From: Pectobacterium carotovorum | GTDB taxonomy: Bacteria; Pseudomonadota; Gammaproteobacteria; Enterobacterales; Enterobacteriaceae | DNA length: 64,000 nucleotides | Direction: 5' to 3' | Assembly (NCBI RefSeq): GCF_033898505.1 | Contig: NZ_JAXAFK010000001.1 | Span: 2,294,001-2,358,000 of the forward strand | Shown: positions 52,765 to 64,000 of the stretch, piece by piece | Layout of the letters: each line of letters opens with the position of its first letter | Position numbering within the stretch: position 1 is the stretch's first letter | Position numbers and translations under genes: made by a program | Notes under the pieces: generated by a model | What the model was told of the DNA's origin: nothing | What the model saw: only the letters and a program-made list of their open reading frames with translations | Database searches by the model: none

Positions 52765-54612
52765 TTACACCAGCAGCAACAAGGCCAGCACCAGCACGGC
52801 ACCAAAGCCCATCGAAGCAACGTACCAGCGCAATTGACCATTCGCACTGAGCGCCAGCCCACGGTTACCCCAGCGGGTAATCGTGGCCGGGATGGTCATC
52901 AGCCCATTTAACGGATCACGCTGCAACAGCTTCGCGATAGCCAGATACGGTTTAACAAAGACGTGGTCATACAACCAATCGAAGCCCCACGCGTGGAACC
53001 ACCAGGTCGAGAAGAAACGACCTGGAGCACTCTTCGCGATGCTGCTTACCGCCTGATGTTTGCCCAGCCACAGCACAGCAGCAAGCAGAATACCGGCAAT
53101 CGCCACTACGCCAGAGGTAATTTCCAGCGTCATCAACTGGCCGTGTTCAAGCTCAGTCGTCGCTGGCAACACACCGTGCAACGGTGGAACAATCATCGCA
53201 CCAATAAAGGTGGACAGAACCATCAGCACAACCAGCGGTAAGTGGTGAGAAATGCCTTTTCCTGCATGCGCTTTGGTTTTCTCTTCACCGTGGAACACGA
53301 TGAAAATCATACGGAACGTATACAGCGAAGTCATGAAGGCACCGGCCAATCCAGCCACCATCAGATTGATGTGACCATTTGCCCATGCGCCAGCCAGAAT
53401 CTCGTCTTTACTGAAGAAGCCTGCGGTAACCAACGGCAATGCAGCCAGCGCCGCACCCCCGACCAGGAAGCAGACATAAACCAGCGGAATCGTTTTACGC
53501 AGGCCGCCCATCTTGAAGATGTTCTGCTCGTGGTGGCAGGCCAAAATGACCGAACCAGAAGAGAGGAACAGCAGCGCTTTAAAGAACGCATGCGTCATCA
53601 GGTGGAAAATTGCGGCATCCCATGCCTGAACGCCCAGCGCCAGGAACATGTAACCAATCTGACTCATAGTGGAATAGGCCAGCACGCGCTTGATGTCGGT
53701 TTGCACCAGAGCGGCAAAACCTGCCAACACCAGCGTTACTGCACCCACAATACCTACCAGATGCAAAACGTCCGGCGCCATCAGGAACAGGCCATTGGTA
53801 CGTGCAATCAGGTAGACACCCGCAGTAACCATCGTCGCGGCGTGGATCAGTGCAGAGACTGGCGTTGGACCGGCCATCGCATCCGCCAGCCAGGTTTGCA
53901 GCGGCAGCTGTGCAGATTTACCGACCGCACCACCCAGCAACATCAGCGTAGCCCAGGTGATTTCCGGCGAACCCTCAGCCAGTTTCTGCGGCGCTAATAC
54001 CATCAGCTCGCGGAAGTTGAGCGTACCCAGTTCTTTGTAAAGGATGAACAGCGCAAAGGCCAGGAAGACGTCACCCACACGGGTAACGATGAAGGCCTTC
54101 ATTGCCGCCGCACCGTTCTTCGGGTTGGTATAGTAGAAACCGATCAGCAGGTAACTGCACAGCCCTACCCCTTCCCAACCGAGATACATCAGCAACAGGT
54201 TATCGGCCAGTACCAGAACAACCATACTCGCGATAAACAGGTTGGTGTAGGCGAAGAAGCGAGAGTAGCCCTCTTCCCCGCGCATGTACCAGGAGGCAAA
54301 TAGGTGGATAAAGAAACCAACGCCCGTTACAACGGACAGCATCGTCACCGAAAGGCCATCAAGCGTCAGCGTTACGCTGATGTCGAAGTTGCCAACGGCC
54401 ATCCATGTCCACAAATGCTGATTAAAGAAGGTAACTCCGCCGTGCTGTTGGCCCATGAAATCGACCACAACCCAAGCGGTAACCAACGCTGCCAGACCAA
54501 TCGAGCCAACACCGACGGTCGCGGACGTATTTTCCGACCAGCGACCGCGGGAAAATGCCAGCAACAGAAAGCCGAGCAGCGGGAAGAGTATTGTTAAATA
54601 GAGTAAGTTCAT
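52765..54612 (-). CDS. nuoL: NADH-quinone oxidoreductase subunit L
   Basis: 615 residues; it begins [20 protein letters not shown]. It is the distal antiporter-like subunit of complex I, with about 16 membrane helices and the long C-terminal lateral helix that runs along NuoM and NuoN. The core motifs are [21 protein letters not shown] and [29 protein letters not shown]. It overlaps nuoK by 4 bp. The length agrees with E. coli NuoL (613). Confidence 0.95.
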
Positions 54613-54911
54613 CCGCGCATCTCACTGACTGTATCAATATTCAGGGTCTGACGACGACGATACATCTGTAACAACAGCGCCAGACCAATACTGGCCTCAG
54701 CCGCTGCCAGCGTAATCGCCAGAATGTACATCACCTGACCATCCGGCTGCTGCCAGTAACTTCCCGCGACGACAAATGCCAGCGCGGCAGCGTTGATCAT
54801 AATTTCGAGACTAATCAACATAAACAGCAGGTTACGACGAATTAACAGACCAGTCAGCCCCAGAACAAACAGGATAGCGGCTAAAATCAACCCATGTTGT
54901 AACGGAATCAT
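54609..54911 (-). CDS. nuoK: NADH-quinone oxidoreductase subunit K
   Basis: 100 residues with three membrane helices, the same as E. coli. The buried glutamates are visible in [16 protein letters not shown] (helix 2) and in [20 protein letters not shown] (helix 3). It is part of the proton channel next to NuoJ and NuoA in the membrane arm. It overlaps both nuoJ and nuoL by 4 bp, so translation is coupled. Confidence 0.95.
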
Positions 54912-55468
54912 GCGCGTTCCCCCGTTATTTTCTTCTCAACGTCCTGGTTCGCGCCTTCTTTACTGACAACGTCACCACGTTTATCTTCACGACCAATGTG
55001 GAAAGCGACAACCAATCCCGCCAGCAGCAGCATTGACGCTAATTCAACTGCCAGAACATAAGGCCCGAACAGGCTGATACCCACGGCTTTCGCCTCAACA
55101 GGCGTGCCGGTGATTCCCTGCTCTTTCAGGCTGAGGATCGCGTTGACGACAATCACCAGTAGCGCCAGAGAAAGAATACCTGGCCCTACCCAAGCGCTAG
55201 GTTTCAGCCAATTCCGCTCTTGTTCTTCCACGGAGTTACCGAGGTTGAGCATCATGACGACGAATACGAACAGCACCATGATGGCACCCGCATAAACAAT
55301 GATGCTCAGCGCGCCAGCAAAGTTAGCCCCCAGCGAGAAAAAGACGCCCGCAATCGCCATAAGCGAGGTGACCATATACAACAATGCATGCACAGGATTG
55401 GTATGCGTAATGACGCGCAATGTCGCCAGTATCGCAATCAAGCCTGTGGTATAAAAAGCGAATTCCAT
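54908..55468 (-). CDS. nuoJ: NADH-quinone oxidoreductase subunit J
   Basis: 186 residues with five membrane segments; it begins [20 protein letters not shown]. The conserved helix-3 region is [20 protein letters not shown], which includes the Tyr and the pi-bulge region linked to quinone-coupled conformational change. The C-terminal tail ([20 protein letters not shown]) is soluble. It follows nuoI after 9 bp and overlaps nuoK. Confidence 0.94.
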
Positions 55469-55477
55469 GCTAGCTCC

Positions 55478-56020
55478 TTAGGGCAACAGGCCTTTGACAT
55501 CAATAGGTTTGGCTTCGTTTTCCGCTTCGCCTTTGTCTTTCCCATCGATTGCCATACCAGCCATCCGGTAGAAATTGTATTCCGGATATTTACCCGGCCC
55601 CGATATCAGCAGATCTTCTTTCTCGTACACCAGATCCTGACGTTTGTAATCGCCCATCTCGAAATCCGGCGTCAGCTGGATAGCGGTTGTCGGGCACGCC
55701 TCTTCGCAGAAGCCACAGAAAATGCAGCGTGAGAAGTTGACGCGGAAGAACTCGGGATACCAGCGACCATCTTTGGTTTCCGCTTTCTGCAATGAGATAC
55801 AACCGACCGGACAGGCCACCGCACACAGGTTGCAGGCAACGCAACGCTCTTCACCATCAGGATCGCGCGTCAGCACGATACGACCACGGTAACGCGGCGG
55901 TGGATTCACAGGCTCTTCGGGATACATTCTGGTTTCGCGCTTCTTGAAAGCATTCGAACCCACCATACAGATACTGCGTATCTGGGTGCCGAAACCAACC
56001 ACTAAGTCTTTCAATGTCAT
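55478..56020 (-). CDS. nuoI: NADH-quinone oxidoreductase subunit I
   Basis: 180 residues, the same as E. coli. It is a ferredoxin-like peripheral subunit with two [4Fe-4S] sites (N6a and N6b): [15 protein letters not shown] and [16 protein letters not shown]. It passes electrons from NuoG towards NuoB at the base of the hydrophilic arm. It lies 17 bp after nuoH. Confidence 0.95.
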   Translation of the reverse strand: MTLKDLVVGFGTQIRSICMVGSNAFKKRETRMYPEEPVNPPPRYRGRIVLTRDPDGEERCVACNLCAVACPVGCISLQKAETKDGRWYPEFFRVNFSRCIFCGFCEEACPTTAIQLTPDFEMGDYKRQDLVYEKEDLLISGPGKYPEYNFYRMAGMAIDGKDKGEAENEAKPIDVKGLLP

Positions 56021-56037
56021 GGTTTATTCACCCCTTC

Positions 56038-57012
56038 TTAAGCGTTGTACAAAATGACGGCCGCTGTCGCCAGCAGATTCAAAAGCGTTATCGGCAGACA
56101 GACTTTCCAACCGAAAGACATCACCTGGTCATAACGCGGACGGGGTAACGAAGCACGAATCAGGATGAACATCATCATGAAAAAGCCAGTTTTCAGCGCA
56201 AACCAGACAAATGGAGGCAGGATTGGACCATGCCAACCGCCGAAGAACAGCGTCACCATCAGCGCAGAAACCGTAACAATCCCGATATATTCCCCGACAA
56301 AGAACAAACCGAATTTCATACCGGAATATTCAATGTGGTAACCATCGGCAATTTCCTGCTCAGCTTCAGGCTGGTCAAACGGGTGACGGTGACACACCGC
56401 CACGCCTGCGATGGCAAACGTAATAAAGCCGAAGAACTGCGGGATAACGTTCCACAGGTGTTCCTGAGAATCGACGATGTCACGCATGTTGAACGAGCCA
56501 GCCTGCGCGACAACCCCCATCAGCGACAGACCGATGAACACTTCATAACTCACGGTCTGAGCGGAAGCACGTACCGCACCCAGCAGTGAGTATTTGTTGT
56601 TACTCGCCCAACCGGCAAACAGCACCGCGTAAACAGCCAAACCCGCCATCATCAGGAAGAACAGAATCCCGATGTTCAGATCGGCGACACCCCAGGTTGG
56701 CGTAATCGGCACAATCGCAAAGGCAATCAGCATTGACGTAAACGCGATCATCGGCGCCAGCGTGAAAATCACCTTATCGGTAAAGTTCGGCACCCAGTCT
56801 TCTTTGAAGAACATTTTGATCATGTCAGCGACGAGCTGTAATGAACCGCCCCAACCTACCCGGTTTGGTCCATAGCGTCCCTGGAAGAGGCCGAGCAGTC
56901 GGCGTTCACCCATACTCATGAACGCGCCACAGGTCACCACAACCAGCAGAATCACGATCGCTTTTCCAACGGTAATCAGGATCTCGGTTAATTCCGGTGT
57001 TAACCAACTCAT
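56038..57012 (-). CDS. nuoH: NADH-quinone oxidoreductase subunit H
   Basis: 324 residues with eight membrane helices; it begins [18 protein letters not shown]. It forms the heel of the membrane arm and much of the quinone cavity. Landmarks are [20 protein letters not shown] and the E-rich loop [22 protein letters not shown]. It overlaps nuoG by 4 bp. The length matches E. coli NuoH (325). Confidence 0.95.
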   Translation of the reverse strand: MSWLTPELTEILITVGKAIVILLVVVTCGAFMSMGERRLLGLFQGRYGPNRVGWGGSLQLVADMIKMFFKEDWVPNFTDKVIFTLAPMIAFTSMLIAFAIVPITPTWGVADLNIGILFFLMMAGLAVYAVLFAGWASNNKYSLLGAVRASAQTVSYEVFIGLSLMGVVAQAGSFNMRDIVDSQEHLWNVIPQFFGFITFAIAGVAVCHRHPFDQPEAEQEIADGYHIEYSGMKFGLFFVGEYIGIVTVSALMVTLFFGGWHGPILPPFVWFALKTGFFMMMFILIRASLPRPRYDQVMSFGWKVCLPITLLNLLATAAVILYNA

Positions 57013-59744
57013 TGTGCGGCCTCCCGCAGATTTTCAACGGTTGCACCCGCCAGCACCGGCGCAATACCCGGCAAGCCCAGCGGTAAACCAACCTGTCCCT
57101 GACTCAATTCCGCACTTAAGCGCAGTGGCAGACGTAGCGTTTGTCCTGCACAGGTCAGCTCCAGCAATGTACCGGCGTTCACACCTAGCGTTGCCGCATC
57201 GGCCGGGTTCACCATCACATAAGGTTCTGGCATACGCTGCTGAATCACATCAGAACGCTGTGACATTTCATCACTACCAAACAGGTGATAATACGGCGCA
57301 ACGCGCCATTGACCCGCTTGTGGGACGAACGCCGCAGGAATGTTGTCGAAATACGCCAGCGAACCTTCTCCGGCTTCAATCATACGCACACCCGGATCGC
57401 CATGACGCAAATGTCCGCCTACTTCATCCTGGAATTTGTTCCAGGCTTGCGGTGAGTTCCAGCCTGGTGCCCAGGCAAACGGAATCTGCTGACGGTTAGC
57501 TGTCGGACTGTTGTTCCCTTCCATTGAGAAAGCGAACATGGTGTCTTTATCAACAGGCTGACGCGGTTCGTGCACGCTGATATTGGCACGCATAGCGGTA
57601 CGACCACTGGAGCGAATCGGTGAGCGCGACAGTTTCTGACCACGAATACGGAACGAGGCATCCGGCGCGGCATCTTTAATCGCAGCCAGCTGCGGCAGTG
57701 CCGCGGCACACGCATCAATCACATTATCCAGTTGCGTCCAGTCAACCTGACGGCTGTTGTAAGTGATATACAGCGAGTGCAGCCAGCGCCAGCTTTCCAG
57801 CATCACAACTTTGTCGTTGTAGTACGTTGGGTCATAAACCTGGAAGAAACGCTGAGCGCGGCCTTCCTGGTTCACCAATGTACCGTCGCTTTCAGCAAAG
57901 CTGGCAGCAGACAGAATCATGCTGGCTTTGTCCATGATGCGAGTACGCTGGTGGTCGACCACAATCAGGTTCTCCGCTTTTTCCAGCGCGGCATCAACGC
58001 GAGCGATTGGGGCATGACGGTAGAGATCGTTCTCCAGCACAACCACGCTGTCGGCGTCACCGTTTTCCAACTGCGCCAGCGCATCATCCAGCGAACCGCC
58101 GCCCATGATTGACAACCCAATGCTGTTGGCAGCAGGAGCAACAAAGGTAATTCCGACGTCAGAACCGCGATTTTTCAGCGCCTTGGCAACGTTTGCCGCC
58201 GCAGAGATGACTTCTTCGCTGCCAGCATTGGTGCCGGAAATGATGAGTGGTTTTTTCGCACCGGCCAGCGCCTGTACGATGATATCGACTTTCTGGTCAA
58301 GGCCCGCAGCCAGATCGGCAACTGCTGGCGCGCTACTATCCAGACCGTGTGCAATGGCAAAACCAAGGCGAGCCTGATCGGCAACTGGCGCACGGTAGTT
58401 CCATGCTGCGATGTCGTCCAGACGAGTGCTGTCTACGTTGGTGACAAACAGCGGGTGCTTGGCATGTTGACCAATGTTCATGATCGCCGCGATCTGCCAG
58501 TCAGCCACTTTCTGCGCTGCCGCCATTTCACGGGCTTTGCCTTTCACCGCCTGACGAACGGCCAGTGCGATACGTGCCCCCGTCTGCGTCAAGTCTTCAC
58601 CCAGAATCAGAACCGCATCGTAGCCTTCGATTTCACGCAGCGCCGGCGTTCTCACACCACTTTCGCGCAGCACTTTCAGGATCAGTTGCAGACGATTTTG
58701 TTCTTCCTGCGCAATACCAGTGTAGAAGTTCTCTGCCCCTACCAGCTCACGCAAAGCGAAGTTGCTTTCGATGCTGGCACGCGGCGAACCGATACCGATC
58801 GTTTTCTTCGCTTGACGCAACACATCCGCCGCACCTTGCAGAGCCTGATCGGCATTCAGCGCGATCCAATCATCACCGCGACGTTGCAGCGGCTGGTTTG
58901 GACGGTCTTTCTGATTAACATAGCCGTAGCCAAAACGGCCGCGGTCACACAGGAAATAGTGGTTTACGCTACCGTTAAAACGGTTTTCGATACGACGCAG
59001 TTCGCCATAGCGTTCACCGGGGCTGGTATTACAGCCGATGCTGCACTGTTGGCAGACGCTCGGTGCAAATTGCATATCCCATTTACGGTTATAGCGCTCG
59101 GAGTGCGTTTTGTCGGTAAATACACCGGTAGGACACACTTCAACCAGGTTACCGGAGAATTCGCTTTCCAGCGTGCCATCTTCCGGGCGACCGAAATAAA
59201 CGTTGTCATGCGCGCCGTAAACGCCGAGATCTTTGCCATCCGCGTAGTCTTTGTAGTAACGCACACAGCGATAGCACGCGATACAGCGGTTCATTTCATG
59301 AGAAATGAATGGGCCGAGATCCTGATTGCGGTGGGTACGCTTGGTGAAGCGATAGCGACGGAAGTTTTGCCCCGTCATGACCGTCATATCCTGCAAATGA
59401 CAGTTACCGCCTTCCTCACACACTGGGCAATCGTGCGGGTGGTTGGTCATCAGAAACTCAACTATCGTCTTACGGAATAGCTTCGCTTCTTCATCTTCAA
59501 TCGCGATGAACGTTCCCTGGGTTGCTGGTGTCATACAAGACATCACCAGACGACCGCGGGTGTCTTCCGCGTTTTGATACTGTTTTACCGCACAGAGGCG
59601 GCAGGATCCGACGCTCCCGAGCGCGGGGTGCCAGCAAAAGTAAGGAATATCAAGTCCCAGAGTCAGGCAAGCTTCCAGAAGGTTGTCTGCTCCGTTTACT
59701 TCATACTCTTTGCCGTCTACATGAATAGTAGCCATAGTCAGCAT
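57009..59744 (-). CDS. nuoG: NADH-quinone oxidoreductase subunit G
   Basis: 911 residues from ATG 59744 ([18 protein letters not shown]), chosen to match the E. coli N-terminus; the frame extends to 59783. It has an N-terminal [2Fe-2S] domain ([20 protein letters not shown]), a His-Cys3 [4Fe-4S] site ([18 protein letters not shown]), ferredoxin-like [11 protein letters not shown], and the additional N7 cluster [13 protein letters not shown], followed by a molybdopterin-oxidoreductase-like domain without cofactor. It conducts electrons from NuoEF to NuoI. It is separated from nuoF by an unusually long gap of about 178 bp that contains a hairpin. Confidence 0.94.
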   Translation of the reverse strand: MLTMATIHVDGKEYEVNGADNLLEACLTLGLDIPYFCWHPALGSVGSCRLCAVKQYQNAEDTRGRLVMSCMTPATQGTFIAIEDEEAKLFRKTIVEFLMTNHPHDCPVCEEGGNCHLQDMTVMTGQNFRRYRFTKRTHRNQDLGPFISHEMNRCIACYRCVRYYKDYADGKDLGVYGAHDNVYFGRPEDGTLESEFSGNLVEVCPTGVFTDKTHSERYNRKWDMQFAPSVCQQCSIGCNTSPGERYGELRRIENRFNGSVNHYFLCDRGRFGYGYVNQKDRPNQPLQRRGDDWIALNADQALQGAADVLRQAKKTIGIGSPRASIESNFALRELVGAENFYTGIAQEEQNRLQLILKVLRESGVRTPALREIEGYDAVLILGEDLTQTGARIALAVRQAVKGKAREMAAAQKVADWQIAAIMNIGQHAKHPLFVTNVDSTRLDDIAAWNYRAPVADQARLGFAIAHGLDSSAPAVADLAAGLDQKVDIIVQALAGAKKPLIISGTNAGSEEVISAAANVAKALKNRGSDVGITFVAPAANSIGLSIMGGGSLDDALAQLENGDADSVVVLENDLYRHAPIARVDAALEKAENLIVVDHQRTRIMDKASMILSAASFAESDGTLVNQEGRAQRFFQVYDPTYYNDKVVMLESWRWLHSLYITYNSRQVDWTQLDNVIDACAAALPQLAAIKDAAPDASFRIRGQKLSRSPIRSSGRTAMRANISVHEPRQPVDKDTMFAFSMEGNNSPTANRQQIPFAWAPGWNSPQAWNKFQDEVGGHLRHGDPGVRMIEAGEGSLAYFDNIPAAFVPQAGQWRVAPYYHLFGSDEMSQRSDVIQQRMPEPYVMVNPADAATLGVNAGTLLELTCAGQTLRLPLRLSAELSQGQVGLPLGLPGIAPVLAGATVENLREAAQ

Positions 59745-59857
59745 GCTTCCATAATGGCCCGTGTTGCCACGAGCGCTAATCAAAAATTCTGTATACCCTC
59801 ATCTTTCAAATCGCAAATGCGTTGGCTACCTGCGCCTGAAATCTATTGGGTTTATAG

Positions 59858-59881
59858 AGGGTGGCTTATTTGCGCCACCCT
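59858..59881. other. Hairpin in the nuoF-nuoG gap
   Basis: AGGGTGGC (59858-59865) and GCCACCCT (59874-59881) form a perfect 8-bp stem with an 8-base loop. No T-run follows on the minus strand, so it is not an intrinsic terminator. It may be a processing, stability or attenuation site inside the operon. Confidence 0.45.
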
Positions 59882-59922
59882 GCGGATACATTCACTGCAT
59901 CTCGCACGTGTTGAGCGATAGC

Positions 59923-61272
59923 TTACCAGCGCTCTTTCAACAGGTTAGGCTGAATACCGCCAATCGCTTTGACGTTGCCTAAATACTGTTTAGAGATACC
60001 CGCTTCGAATTCTTCCCGGAAATACTTGATGGCACTTTGCAGCGGCTCGACCGCACCCGGCGCATGCGCACAGAAGGTGTTACCCGGTCCGAGGAAGCGG
60101 CAAAGCTGTTCCAGCGTTTCGATATCGCCGGGCTGACCTTCGCCCTTCTCCAGCGCACGCAGAATCTTCACGCTCCACGGCAGACCATCGCGGCATGGCG
60201 TACACCAGCCACAGGATTCACGGGCGAAAAACTCTTCCAGATTGCGCGTTAGCGAGACCATATTGATCTCGTGATCGACGGCCATCGCCAGCGCTGTACC
60301 CATACGGCTACCGGCTTTCGCAATGTGCTCAAAATCCATTGGCAGATCGAGATGGCTTTCCGTCAGGAAATCCGTACCCGCGCCACCCGGCTGCCAGGCT
60401 TTCAGCTTCAGACCATCGCGCATACCGCCCGCGTAGTCTTCCAGAATCTCACGCGCCGTGGTGCCGAATGGCAGTTCCCACAGGCCCGGATTGTTGACGC
60501 GACCGGAGAAGCCCATCAGTTTCGTGCCTGCATCTTTACTTTTACCCGCAGACAGCCCCTGATACCACGCCGCACCGTGTTCGATAATCGCCGGTACGTT
60601 ACACAGCGTTTCCACGTTGTTGACGCAGGTTGGTTTACCCCAAACCCCCGCAGACGCCGGGAACGGCGGCTTAGAGCGTGGGTTGGCACGACGGCCTTCC
60701 AGTGAGTTAATCAGTGCCGTTTCTTCACCGCAGATGTAACGCCCGGCGCCCGTGTGCACGAACAGCTCGAAATCGAACCCGCTGCCCAGAATATTTTTAC
60801 CCAGCAGACCCGCCGCTTTCGCTTCTTCGATTGCACGACGCAGGTGGACAGCCGCTTCGATGTATTCGCCGCGCAGGAAGATGTAGCCGCGGTAGGCTTT
60901 CAGCGCAAAGGCGCTAATCAGCATACCTTCAACCAGCAGATGGGGCTCTTGCTCCATCAGCAGGCGGTCTTTATAAGTCCCTGGTTCCATCTCATCCGCG
61001 TTACACAGCAGGTAGCGGATGTTCATGCTTTCGTCTTTCGGCATCAGGCTCCACTTCAAGCCCGTCGAAAAGCCCGCGCCGCCACGCCCTTTCAGGCCAG
61101 CATCTTTAACCAGTGAGACCACTTCATCCTGCGCCATGCCGGTTAGCGCTTTTTGCGCGGCGGCATAGCCGTTTTTGCTGCGATATTCATCCAGCCATAC
61201 CGGCTGTTTGTCTGCGCGTAAACGCCAGGTCAGAGGATGCTGCTCAGCAGTCAGAACAATGTTTTTACTCAT
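59923..61272 (-). CDS. nuoF: NADH-quinone oxidoreductase subunit F
   Basis: 449 residues. It contains the FMN- and NADH-binding site ([20 protein letters not shown], with [14 protein letters not shown]) and the N3 [4Fe-4S] cluster ligands [11 protein letters not shown] plus a later Cys in [14 protein letters not shown]. It oxidises NADH at the tip of the hydrophilic arm, together with NuoE. It overlaps nuoE by 4 bp. Confidence 0.95.
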   Translation of the reverse strand: MSKNIVLTAEQHPLTWRLRADKQPVWLDEYRSKNGYAAAQKALTGMAQDEVVSLVKDAGLKGRGGAGFSTGLKWSLMPKDESMNIRYLLCNADEMEPGTYKDRLLMEQEPHLLVEGMLISAFALKAYRGYIFLRGEYIEAAVHLRRAIEEAKAAGLLGKNILGSGFDFELFVHTGAGRYICGEETALINSLEGRRANPRSKPPFPASAGVWGKPTCVNNVETLCNVPAIIEHGAAWYQGLSAGKSKDAGTKLMGFSGRVNNPGLWELPFGTTAREILEDYAGGMRDGLKLKAWQPGGAGTDFLTESHLDLPMDFEHIAKAGSRMGTALAMAVDHEINMVSLTRNLEEFFARESCGWCTPCRDGLPWSVKILRALEKGEGQPGDIETLEQLCRFLGPGNTFCAHAPGAVEPLQSAIKYFREEFEAGISKQYLGNVKAIGGIQPNLLKERW

Positions 61273-61814
61273 TGATACTGCTCCAATAACGATTCAATTC
61301 CTTCCGGCGTCACATGGGTATGGGTATCTTCGTCAATCATCATTGACGGCCCCTTGTCACAGTTCCCCAGGCAGCAGGTCGGCAACAGCGTGAAACGTCC
61401 ATCGAACGTTGTCTGTCCCGGTTTGATGCTGAGCTTACGCTCAAGCGCGGCCTGTACGCCCTGATAGCCATTGATGTGGCACACGACGCTGTCGCAATAG
61501 CGAATAACATGACGCCCGACAGGCTGACGGAAAATCTGGCTATAGAACGTCGCTACGCCTTCCACGTCACTGGCAGGAATGCCCAGCACATCGGCAATCG
61601 CGTTGATAGCGCCATCCGGTACCCAGCCGCGTTCTTTCTGCACAATTTTCAGTGCTTCAATTGACGCCGCGCGCGCATCTTCGTAGTGATGTTTTTCGTG
61701 CTCAATGGCGTCACGTTCGGCGTCGCTCAATACAAAAGCATTGTCTTTTGTCAGCGAATCGGCAGCAGGTTGTCCCTGAGCGTCAATATGATCGTGATTG
61801 TTATGATCATGCAT
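61269..61814 (-). CDS. nuoE: NADH-quinone oxidoreductase subunit E
   Basis: 181 residues. A thioredoxin-like fold holds the N1a [2Fe-2S] cluster, with ligands in YCDSVVC and [13 protein letters not shown]. It partners NuoF. The N-terminus is about 15 residues longer than E. coli NuoE (166) and is His-rich ([11 protein letters not shown]); homology resumes at [21 protein letters not shown]. The start at 61814 lies two bases after the nuoC stop, and no better internal ATG matches, so the extension appears real. Confidence 0.93.
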   Translation of the reverse strand: MHDHNNHDHIDAQGQPAADSLTKDNAFVLSDAERDAIEHEKHHYEDARAASIEALKIVQKERGWVPDGAINAIADVLGIPASDVEGVATFYSQIFRQPVGRHVIRYCDSVVCHINGYQGVQAALERKLSIKPGQTTFDGRFTLLPTCCLGNCDKGPSMMIDEDTHTHVTPEGIESLLEQYQ

Positions 61815-61816
61815 AA

Positions 61817-63616
61817 TTAGCGGTCCACATCTGACATTACGAAATCAATACTGCCGAGGTAAACGATCAGGTCGGATACCAGACATCCGCGAATGACAGA
61901 AGGAATCTGTTGCAGATGCGCATAGCTCGGCGTGCGAATACGGGTACGGTAGCTCATCGTGCCGCCGTCACTGGTCAGGTAATAGCTGTTAATGCCCTTC
62001 GTTGCCTCAACCATCTGGAATGATTCATTGGCAGGCATAACCGGTCCCCAGGAAACCTGAAGGAAGTGGTTAATCAGCGTATCAATATGCTGCAACGTGC
62101 GCTCTTTTGGCGGTGGCGTCGTCAGCGGGTGATCCGCTTTGAACGGCCCTTCCGGCATGTTCTTGAGGCACTGATCCAGAATACGCAGGCTCTGACGCAG
62201 CTCTTCAACCTTCAGCATAACGCGGCTATAGCAATCGCTGATGCCGTCGCCGACGGGCACTTCAAAGTCGAAGTTTTCATAGCCGGAATACGGACGCCAT
62301 TTGCGCACGTCAAAACCGATACCTGTAGCACGCAGACCCGCACCGGTTACGCCCCAATCCAACGCTTCTTTCGCATTGTAGGCAGCGACGCCCTGAGTAC
62401 GGCCTTTCAGGATGGTGTTCTGCAGCGCGGCCTTAACATAGGTATCCAGGCGGCTCGGCATCCAGTCGAGGAATTCACGCAGCAGACGCTCCCAGCCGCG
62501 TGGCAGATCGTGCGCCACACCGCCAATACGGAACCAGGCCGGGTGCATACGGAAGCCGGTAATCGCTTCAACCAAATCGTAAATTTTCTGGCGGTCAGTA
62601 AACGCAAAGAACACCGGTGTCATCGCACCGACGTCCTGAATATAGGTACTGATGTACAGCAGGTGGCTATTAATGCGGAACAGCTCGGACAGCATCACGC
62701 GAATCGTTTTAACGCGATCCGGCACCTCAATACCCGCCAGTTTTTCTACGGCAAGCACGTACGGCATTTCGTTAACGCAGCCGCCAAGGTATTCAATACG
62801 GTCGGTATAAGGGATGTAGCTGTGCCAGGACTGACGTTCGCCCATTTTCTCCGCGCCGCGATGGTGGTAACCCACGTCAGGCACGCAGTCGACGATTTCT
62901 TCGCCATCCAACTGCAGGATAATACGGAATGCACCGTGTGAAGATGGGTGGTTTGGACCGAGGTTGAGGAACATGAAATCCTCATTTTCAGTGCCGCGCT
63001 TCATTCCCCACTCTTCCGGTTTGAACGTCAGCGATTCCATTTCCAGATCTTCTTTCTGCTTGGTCAGCACGAAAGGATCGAATTCGGTCGCACGCGCCGG
63101 GTAATCTTTACGCAACGGGTGCCCTTCCCACGTCTGCGGCATCATGATGCGCGTCAGGTGCGGATGGCCGTTGAACGTAATACCAAACATTTCCCACGTT
63201 TCACGCTCATACCAGTTGGCATTCGGGAACAGTTTGGTCACGGTCGGTACGTGCAGATCGCTCTCGGCCAACGCGACTTTCAGCATGATGTCGCGGTTAC
63301 GTTCGATGGAAATGATGTGATAAAAGACGGAGTAGTCGGCGGCAGGCAAGCCTTCACGGTGAGTGCGCAGACGCTCATCCATACCGTGCAGGTCAAACAG
63401 CATGACATAAGGCTTCGGCTGTTTTTTCAGGAATGCGACAACGTCCAGTAATTGCTCACGTTTGACCCACACAACGGGGATACCTGTGCGGGTAGCTTGT
63501 ACAGTAAATGCATCTGGTCCAAAACGGTTACACAGCTCGCCAACGACCGGATCGTCAAGGTGATCGCGGGTTTGCCAGCCTGGCTGAGCGAGATCGTGTG
63601 TCGTTAAATCTGTCAT
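61817..63616 (-). CDS. nuoC: NADH-quinone oxidoreductase subunit C/D fusion
   Basis: 599 residues. Residues 1 to about 190 are NuoC (30-kDa subunit; [27 protein letters not shown]). The remainder is NuoD (49-kDa subunit; [41 protein letters not shown]), which shapes the quinone site with NuoB. The fused form is normal in enterobacteria. It lies about 98 bp from nuoB upstream and 2 bp from nuoE downstream. Confidence 0.95.
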   Translation of the reverse strand: MTDLTTHDLAQPGWQTRDHLDDPVVGELCNRFGPDAFTVQATRTGIPVVWVKREQLLDVVAFLKKQPKPYVMLFDLHGMDERLRTHREGLPAADYSVFYHIISIERNRDIMLKVALAESDLHVPTVTKLFPNANWYERETWEMFGITFNGHPHLTRIMMPQTWEGHPLRKDYPARATEFDPFVLTKQKEDLEMESLTFKPEEWGMKRGTENEDFMFLNLGPNHPSSHGAFRIILQLDGEEIVDCVPDVGYHHRGAEKMGERQSWHSYIPYTDRIEYLGGCVNEMPYVLAVEKLAGIEVPDRVKTIRVMLSELFRINSHLLYISTYIQDVGAMTPVFFAFTDRQKIYDLVEAITGFRMHPAWFRIGGVAHDLPRGWERLLREFLDWMPSRLDTYVKAALQNTILKGRTQGVAAYNAKEALDWGVTGAGLRATGIGFDVRKWRPYSGYENFDFEVPVGDGISDCYSRVMLKVEELRQSLRILDQCLKNMPEGPFKADHPLTTPPPKERTLQHIDTLINHFLQVSWGPVMPANESFQMVEATKGINSYYLTSDGGTMSYRTRIRTPSYAHLQQIPSVIRGCLVSDLIVYLGSIDFVMSDVDR

Positions 63617-63714
63617 AAATATGTCACCACATTAAATGTGCTATTTCTGTATCTGATAATGACCGCACACTATTATCGGGGTATTACACGGTCACCGGGT
63701 TTATCATCTACAGG

Positions 63715-64000
63715 TCAAATCTCATCAGGCGAACGCAGGTTGGTCACAGCGATTCGCTCGCCGCGTTTGCGCTCACGCTCAGATTGCATATTGGCACGGT
63801 AAACGCCCTGTTCACCTACCACCCATGACAGAGGGCGGCGTTCTTTACCGATGGATTCTTTCAGCAGCAACAGCGCTTGCATGTAGGCTTCAGGACGTGG
63901 AGGGCAGCCCGGAATATACACATCAACAGGCAGGAATTTATCTACGCCCTGAACGACGGAATAGATATCGTACATACCGCCGGAGTTAGCACAGGCTCCC
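63715..64000 (-). CDS. nuoB: NADH-quinone oxidoreductase subunit B (5' end outside window)
   Basis: The last 94 codons are present and the frame is open to the window edge. The residues [18 protein letters not shown] and [16 protein letters not shown] carry two of the N2 cluster cysteines, and the end [19 protein letters not shown] matches E. coli NuoB closely. NuoB holds the terminal [4Fe-4S] cluster N2 that reduces quinone. About 130 N-terminal residues, including the paired Cys motif, should lie beyond 64000. Confidence 0.93.
   Translation of the reverse strand, partial: GACANSGGMYDIYSVVQGVDKFLPVDVYIPGCPPRPEAYMQALLLLKESIGKERRPLSWVVGEQGVYRANMQSERERKRGERIAVTNLRSPDEI

Noticed and set aside
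58347..59480. 377-codon plus-strand frame antisense to nuoG
   Set aside because: Shadow of nuoG with no domain or ribosome binding site.
62066..62941. 291-codon plus-strand frame antisense to nuoCD
   Set aside because: Shadow of a conserved complex I gene; no homology recognised.
1..64000. CRISPR array, tRNA, rRNA or prophage
   Set aside because: I saw no regularly spaced direct repeats with spacers, no tRNA-like cloverleaf or rRNA sequence, and no phage structural genes while reading the window.

Overview
The window looks like chromosomal DNA of a soft-rot enterobacterium, most likely Pectobacterium. The proteins are close in length and sequence to E. coli and Klebsiella homologues (Nuo, CydABX, TreBC, YbiT, YdcR, ElaB). 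The accessory content (assimilatory nas operon, anaerobic haem breakdown genes, a dispersed palindromic repeat around 3908-4034) and the moderate GC with AT-rich promoters also fit. Species cannot be fixed from the sequence alone. I see no rRNA, tRNA, CRISPR, prophage or complete insertion sequence.

Layout. 1-1192: a truncated Old Yellow Enzyme gene divergent from an ArsR-type regulator, with a 16-bp palindromic operator between them. 1321-10313: a carbohydrate module made of an FGGY kinase and a 2-hydroxyacid dehydrogenase (+), then an RbsB/A/C/C-like ABC importer and a PfkB kinase (-), and a divergent acireductone dioxygenase. The combination suggests uptake and breakdown of a methionine-salvage sugar such as methylthioribose; this is inference. 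10398-11926: yehS and an Rpn nuclease gene that carries a strong internal ribosome binding site, predicting a 77-aa in-frame intragenic product.

12083-24812: a complete nitrate assimilation locus on the minus strand, in the order nasR, then nasF-nasE-nasD-(nasC::nirB::nirD)-nasA-cobA. Its leader shows a sigma-54 promoter, two ANTAR-type hexaloop hairpins and a terminator that overlaps the second hairpin. This is the expected target of NasR antitermination. A hairpin-rich segment of unknown nature lies between nasR and the nasF promoter.

25454-28836: cytochrome bd oxidase cydABX and yidH. 28885-35859: fdhE, ydcR (MocR), a class I glutamine amidotransferase, a PQQ-dependent membrane dehydrogenase and ylaC. 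36020-41881: Fur-type sites between chuW-chuX-chuY (anaerobic haem degradation) and a TonB receptor plus haem-binding protein; the permease and ATPase are not next to them.

42099-48990: ybiT, a PhzF protein, a GNAT acetyltransferase, a 32-codon gene with two CRP-type sites and its own terminator, then treBC. 49040-64000: elaB, a cluster of terminator hairpins, and the nuo operon from nuoN back to nuoB, which runs off the window end. The most novel-looking items are the CRP-flanked 32-aa gene at 45481, the internal Rpn product at 10982-11215, the NasC-NirB-NirD fusion with an internal RBS, the kinase/dehydrogenase/ABC/dioxygenase module, and the hairpin-rich element at 23150-23515.
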